Origin: Deltaproteobacteria bacterium
GTDB taxonomy: Bacteria; Desulfobacterota; Desulfovibrionia; Desulfovibrionales; Desulfovibrionaceae
NCBI GenBank assembly: GCA_031280335.1
Contig: JAITGZ010000133.1
Coordinates: 1-9,599 of the forward strand
Reading direction: 5' to 3'
Length of the DNA stretch: 9,599 nt
Positions 6,413-9,599 of the stretch are shown piece by piece. Both the position numbers and the translations under genes were made by a program. Position 1 is the first letter of the stretch; each line of letters begins with the position of its first letter. Under the pieces are notes generated by a model. The model ran no database searches. It was not told the DNA's origin and was given only the letters and a program-made list of their open reading frames with translations.

Positions 6413-8296
6413 TTAACGGTTTTTTAGTGTTTCCGGCAGAAAGAGCGAAATTTCAGGAAAGGCGACGAGCAGGGTCAGGCAGATGCCCAGGGCGAGGATA
6501 AAGGGCAGGGCCGCCCGGTACATAAGCCCGAGAGGGACGCCGGCAATGCTTTTCATGACGAAGAGGCTGATGCCGAAAGGCGGGGTGATGGAGGCCATGT
6601 TGTTCAGCACTGCCACCAACACGCCGAACCAGATGAGGTTCCAATGAAAGACCTTGGCGATGGGTACGAAAATGGGTACACAAATCAGGATAAGAGGGAT
6701 GGCCGGCAGAAAACAGCCTAAAAAGCAGATGAGCAGTACTATGGTCACCAAGACCAGCATGGGATCCACCTGCATGGCCGCGATGGATGATGCCAGTTTG
6801 GCGGGAATACGGGACATGGTCATGAAATAGCTCAAGGTGGCGGCCCCGCCCAGCAGGGTGAAACACATGGCGGTGAAGCGGCTGGAGTCTTCCAGTATCT
6901 TTCTAAGCCCCCTCAGGCTCAGACGCCCCATGCACAGACCCAGGATGAGCGTGCCGCAAGCGCCGACAGCGCCGCCTTCGGTGGGGGTGAACAGACCGCC
7001 GTAGATGCCGCCGATGACCAGCACAAAAAGAGCGACAATGGGCAGCCCACCGGAGAGCGAGGCAAGACGCTCTTGAGTTTCGGCTTTAGGCAGCGGGGGA
7101 GCATCCTGAGGCCGCCAGATCAGAAGCGCTCGGATGGCGGCCATGAACAACAGGGTACAGAGTATGCCCGGCAGGATGCCGGCTGCGAACAGATCGCTGA
7201 TGGATTGCTCGGCCAGTACCCCGTACAGGATAAAAGTGGTGCTGGGCGGGATCAGTGCGCCGATGGTGCCGGAACAGGCCAGGGACCCCACGGCCAGTTG
7301 GTCGCTGTAGCCCGCGCGGCGCATTTCCGGCAGGGCAATGGCCGCCATGGCGATGCTGCCCGCAAGCACATCGCCCACCACCGCGCCGAACAGGGTGCAG
7401 GCGGCCACGCCCCCCATGGCCAAGCCTCCGCGCAGATGCCCCATCCAGGCCCTGCCCAGGCGGTAGAGGTTTGCCCCGAAACCGCAATAATAGCAGGCAT
7501 AGCCCATAAACATAAAGGACATGAGTGGTGCCCATGTATAGTTGGAAACCGTGTTCCACCAGGTCTTGCCGAACATGGTCAGCCCGGCGCCATCGCCCCG
7601 CAGCATACAGACAAAGATAAAACCCACGGACATGAGCGCAAAGGCCACCGGCATACCCAGAAAGAACAGAATGAATAAGAGGACGATGCCCAAAATGCCC
7701 AGGATAACGGAGCTTCCGCCCGCCGGTGGAGGAGAGTTTGCATGATAGGCGGCGAATATGGGCAGCAGGGCGAGCAGCAGGGTCAGACATATACGGGTAC
7801 CGGAGGCGCTTGAGCGCAGGTGCACAAAGGCTTGCAGCCCATCCTTGAGCAGGGCCAGACAAAGGAAGGCGACCCCGCCGGCACAGATAAATATTACAGG
7901 GGCCAGGGGGATGCCGAGAATGGGACTTGTCTTGGGGTTGTCCAGGCCATAGCGGAACATGGTCACGGCACCCAGGCCGACAATGGCGGCGGACCACGTA
8001 TGCGTGGCCGCGTTCAGCATATGCCGGTTTTTATCTTTCAGCCGGAGTATGAAAATATCCATGACCACATGCGTTTTGTGCCACTGGGCATAGCCGGTGT
8101 ATAACAAAACAACCAGGGCCATGCTTAGGGAAGTAAGCTCCACTGTCCCATCCAAGGGTTTACTCAGGAAATAACGCAAGAACACATCCGCAAAGGTGAG
8201 CAGCAGCATGAACAGGAACAAGGCCCCCGCCGCCGCGCCGCACAGGCGTAAAGGCCGCTCCAGCGCATCACATACGGACAGAGGGGTGCCGCTCAT
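6413..8296 (-). CDS. dctQM: TRAP transporter fused small/large membrane subunit (DctQ-DctM)
   Basis: The product has 627 residues with many hydrophobic segments. The first ~150 residues are a DctQ domain of four helices with the signature TFADVFLRYFLSKPLDGTVEL. A linker helix (TRICLTLLLALLPIFAAY) leads to a DctM domain starting with GILGIVLLFILFFLGMPVAFAL. That domain carries the family signature FTPTEGGA at about residues 436-443, plus LAGSIAMAAIALPEM, ACSGTIGALIPPSTTFILYG and NNMASITPPFGISLFV. DctM is the Na+-dependent elevator subunit. The ATG at 8294-8296 overlaps the dctP stop as ATGA, the usual sign of translational coupling, with AAGG just upstream. The frame opens further to an ATG at 8341, but that would overlap dctP by 49 bp. 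Fusion of the two membrane subunits is common in this family. The symbol is by homology only, because the substrate is unknown. Confidence 0.93.
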   Translation of the reverse strand: MSGTPLSVCDALERPLRLCGAAAGALFLFMLLLTFADVFLRYFLSKPLDGTVELTSLSMALVVLLYTGYAQWHKTHVVMDIFILRLKDKNRHMLNAATHTWSAAIVGLGAVTMFRYGLDNPKTSPILGIPLAPVIFICAGGVAFLCLALLKDGLQAFVHLRSSASGTRICLTLLLALLPIFAAYHANSPPPAGGSSVILGILGIVLLFILFFLGMPVAFALMSVGFIFVCMLRGDGAGLTMFGKTWWNTVSNYTWAPLMSFMFMGYACYYCGFGANLYRLGRAWMGHLRGGLAMGGVAACTLFGAVVGDVLAGSIAMAAIALPEMRRAGYSDQLAVGSLACSGTIGALIPPSTTFILYGVLAEQSISDLFAAGILPGILCTLLFMAAIRALLIWRPQDAPPLPKAETQERLASLSGGLPIVALFVLVIGGIYGGLFTPTEGGAVGACGTLILGLCMGRLSLRGLRKILEDSSRFTAMCFTLLGGAATLSYFMTMSRIPAKLASSIAAMQVDPMLVLVTIVLLICFLGCFLPAIPLILICVPIFVPIAKVFHWNLIWFGVLVAVLNNMASITPPFGISLFVMKSIAGVPLGLMYRAALPFILALGICLTLLVAFPEISLFLPETLKNR

Positions 8297-9366
8297 TGCC
8301 TTACATCCAGATAGCGGCGGTATAAGGGGGAATCCTTCCATGGCACGCTGAGCGTTCCGACCAGATCATCGCGTAATTTTTTCATGGCCTTTCCCGGCAG
8401 GCCGCTTTTATTCAGTCTTTCAAACCAATCTTCCACCACCGGGCGCATAAGTTTATCGGCTTGAGCGTAATCCGCGTCGGAGAGAATGATCATTTCTTTC
8501 CCCCCCATATTGTTGAGCCAGGAGGCAACAGCTGCGGTCTCGCTTTCGCTCCAGTATGTGGAGAACAAGTCTTCCGCGAATTTTCCGCTCACATCGTCCA
8601 AGATTTTTTGCAGTTCCGGCGGGAGGGAGCGATAAACGCCCTCATTGATGATCACATAAAACAAGGTATTCTGCAGCGACAGGGCGGTCATGTGTTTTAC
8701 CTGATCGCCAAAACGGCGGGCCACCAGCAGTTCAAAATCCAGGGTGGTGCCGTCAATGACGCCGGACTCCAGGGCTGTATAGACATCGGAAATGGGCATG
8801 GAGACCACAGAGACGCCGAGTTTTTTCAGACGTTCCGCTATAAGAGCGCTGTTGGCCTGGATTTTCATGCCTTTGAGATCCGTAAGTTTCCGTACAGGCC
8901 GGGATTTAGTGCCGATGATCAGATCCGGCGAGGCATGGCAGAACAAGAGCCTGACCCCGGCAATTTCTTTGAGCGCTTCAGGATACTTGGCCTGCATACT
9001 CTGGAGAAGGGGCATGGGGTTGAGCATGGCCCTGCCGGGATTGGAAATGGAAAGAATCCCCTCATGCCAGGGAAACTGCCCGGTGTTTGCTTCAAAACCG
9101 CCCTCCGTCAGATCGGCGATGCCGCTGCGTACCGATTCATAGGTCTCGGAACGGGGGCTTAGGGCCTCCGCAAAGTAAGGCTCGATCTCCAGACGGCCTT
9201 GGCTGCGCCTGGAGATTTCATCCGCCCAGGGCTTCAAAGCCTTAGCCCAGCGGGTATGGATGGGAGGAATGGGCAGATTTAGGGTAAGGGTAAATTCTGC
9301 GGCGGCCAGGGCTTGGCCGGCCAGTGCGAAAATCAACGCCAGAGCCAGTACGGAAATTTTTTTCAT
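8293..9366 (-). CDS. dctP: TRAP transporter substrate-binding protein (DctP family)
   Basis: The product has 357 residues. A Sec signal peptide (MKK, then a hydrophobic run ending in ALAGQALA) is probably cleaved near residue 21-22. The mature part follows the DctP pattern: HTRWAKALKPWADEISRRSQGRLEIEPYF, then DLKGMKIQANSALIAERLKKLG, then SMPISDVYTALESGVIDG and LPPELQKILDD. In most family members the DLKGxKIR motif ends in an arginine that binds the ligand carboxylate. Here it is Q170 (codon CAG at 8859-8857), so the ligand may not be a standard carboxylate or may be held differently. GGAGG lies 6-7 nt before the ATG. It is the first gene of the operon and overlaps the membrane subunit by four bases. 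It should act in the periplasm and deliver ligand to the fused membrane protein. The symbol is a family name, not a claim of C4-dicarboxylate specificity. Confidence 0.94.
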   Translation of the reverse strand: MKKISVLALALIFALAGQALAAAEFTLTLNLPIPPIHTRWAKALKPWADEISRRSQGRLEIEPYFAEALSPRSETYESVRSGIADLTEGGFEANTGQFPWHEGILSISNPGRAMLNPMPLLQSMQAKYPEALKEIAGVRLLFCHASPDLIIGTKSRPVRKLTDLKGMKIQANSALIAERLKKLGVSVVSMPISDVYTALESGVIDGTTLDFELLVARRFGDQVKHMTALSLQNTLFYVIINEGVYRSLPPELQKILDDVSGKFAEDLFSTYWSESETAAVASWLNNMGGKEMIILSDADYAQADKLMRPVVEDWFERLNKSGLPGKAMKKLRDDLVGTLSVPWKDSPLYRRYLDVRQ

Positions 9367-9426
9367 GGCGATCCTCCAAGGGTGATTACGATGAATATAA
9401 ATAATATAAATACTGTCGATTTAGTC

Positions 9427-9455
9427 ATATTAATTTATTTGTCCAGAACAGGCAA
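9427..9455 (-). promoter_or_regulatory. candidate sigma-70-type promoter of the TRAP operon
   Basis: Reading the minus strand, TTGCCT (9455-9450, 4 of 6 to the -35 consensus) is followed after 17 nt by TAATAT (9432-9427, 4 of 6 to the -10 consensus). Initiation near 9420 would leave a leader of about 55 nt before the dctP ATG. The region is AT-rich, unlike the genes. Individual matches are moderate and other choices are possible in such AT-rich DNA. Confidence 0.4.
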
Positions 9456-9462
9456 CTTGTTC
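9446..9462. promoter_or_regulatory. operator-like dyad over the -35 box
   Basis: GAACAGGCAACTTGTTC is an imperfect palindrome: seven-base half-sites GAACAGG and CTTGTTC (one mismatch) around CAA. It covers the proposed -35 hexamer at 9450-9455, where a repressor would block polymerase. No regulator gene lies in the window, so the binding protein is unknown. Confidence 0.35.
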
Positions 9463-9482
9463 TTGGCCGGTTTCAGAAAAAA

Positions 9483-9517
9483 ATTTAGAGCAATTTCACT
9501 TTGAAATTGCTCTAAAT
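9483..9517. repeat. 35-nt palindromic element, copy 2
   Basis: This is a perfect 16-bp inverted repeat with a 3-nt CTT loop: arms 9483-9498 and 9502-9517, core TTTAGAGCAATTTCA. It has the same arm length, loop length and core as the copy at 6102-6136. It lies upstream of the proposed dctP promoter. The sequence beyond it, to the end of the window, contains no gene I can support. Confidence 0.8.
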
Positions 9518-9599
9518 GGCGTCCATGCCTTGGGGATAACTCCATCCTACTGGATAACTCTTCAAATTGAGGCTAAACCGCTTGTGACGCTTTTTAGAG

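Noticed and set aside
8297..8341. Earlier ATG at 8341 for the TRAP membrane protein
   Set aside because: It would overlap dctP by 49 bp and add 15 residues not typical of DctQ. The ATGA overlap at 8293-8296 is the standard arrangement.

Overview
The window is bacterial chromosomal DNA, GC-rich, with dense genes, good Shine-Dalgarno sequences and a 16S 3' end carrying the usual CCTCC anti-SD. The gene content (a YgiQ-type radical SAM protein, a TRAP transporter, and an adenylylsulfate-reductase-like flavoprotein paired with a 2x[4Fe-4S] ferredoxin) fits an anaerobic, sulfite- or sulfate-metabolising proteobacterium. Desulfovibrionaceae (Desulfovibrio, Bilophila and relatives) is my best guess. 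It rests on protein style recalled from memory, not on a search.

Left edge (1-222): the last 40 nt of a 16S rRNA gene, a short spacer and a complete tRNA-Ile(GAU). This is the start of a normal 16S-ITS arrangement, but no tRNA-Ala or 23S follows. Instead, 44 nt after the tRNA comes the end of a convergent gene remnant.

Middle left (223-4091): on the minus strand, a CelD/BioF2-like GNAT acetyltransferase that has lost its 5' end (223 to about 1090) abuts the 3' end of a ygiQ-type radical SAM gene (1091-2917). A 205-bp divergent intergenic region follows. It contains overlapping, mutually exclusive inverted repeats that look like a structured 5' leader for a plus-strand gene (3123-4091), an uncharacterised protein with a possible GT-A glycosyltransferase fold.

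Right part (4262-9366): a four-gene minus-strand operon in the order dctP-like periplasmic binding protein, dctQM-like fused membrane protein, small 2x[4Fe-4S] ferredoxin, and AprA/fumarate-reductase-like FAD protein. The transporter genes overlap by an ATGA and the ferredoxin follows 24 bp later. The natural reading is that the TRAP system imports an organic anion that the cytoplasmic flavoprotein-ferredoxin pair then reduces or oxidises. The substrate is not determined. The binding protein has Gln where TRAP binding proteins usually have the carboxylate-binding Arg, so it may not be a standard dicarboxylate. A putative promoter with an overlapping dyad lies upstream of dctP.

Repeats: two copies of a 35-nt palindromic element (16-bp arms, 3-nt loop) lie at 6102-6136 and 9483-9517. 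The first forms the last codons and stop of the ferredoxin gene. A very strong G7/C7 hairpin sits between the ferredoxin and flavoprotein genes. The points most worth checking are the broken rRNA operon, the two gene ends cut at about 1090, the leader RNA before 3123, the palindrome family, and the substrate of the flavoprotein/TRAP operon.
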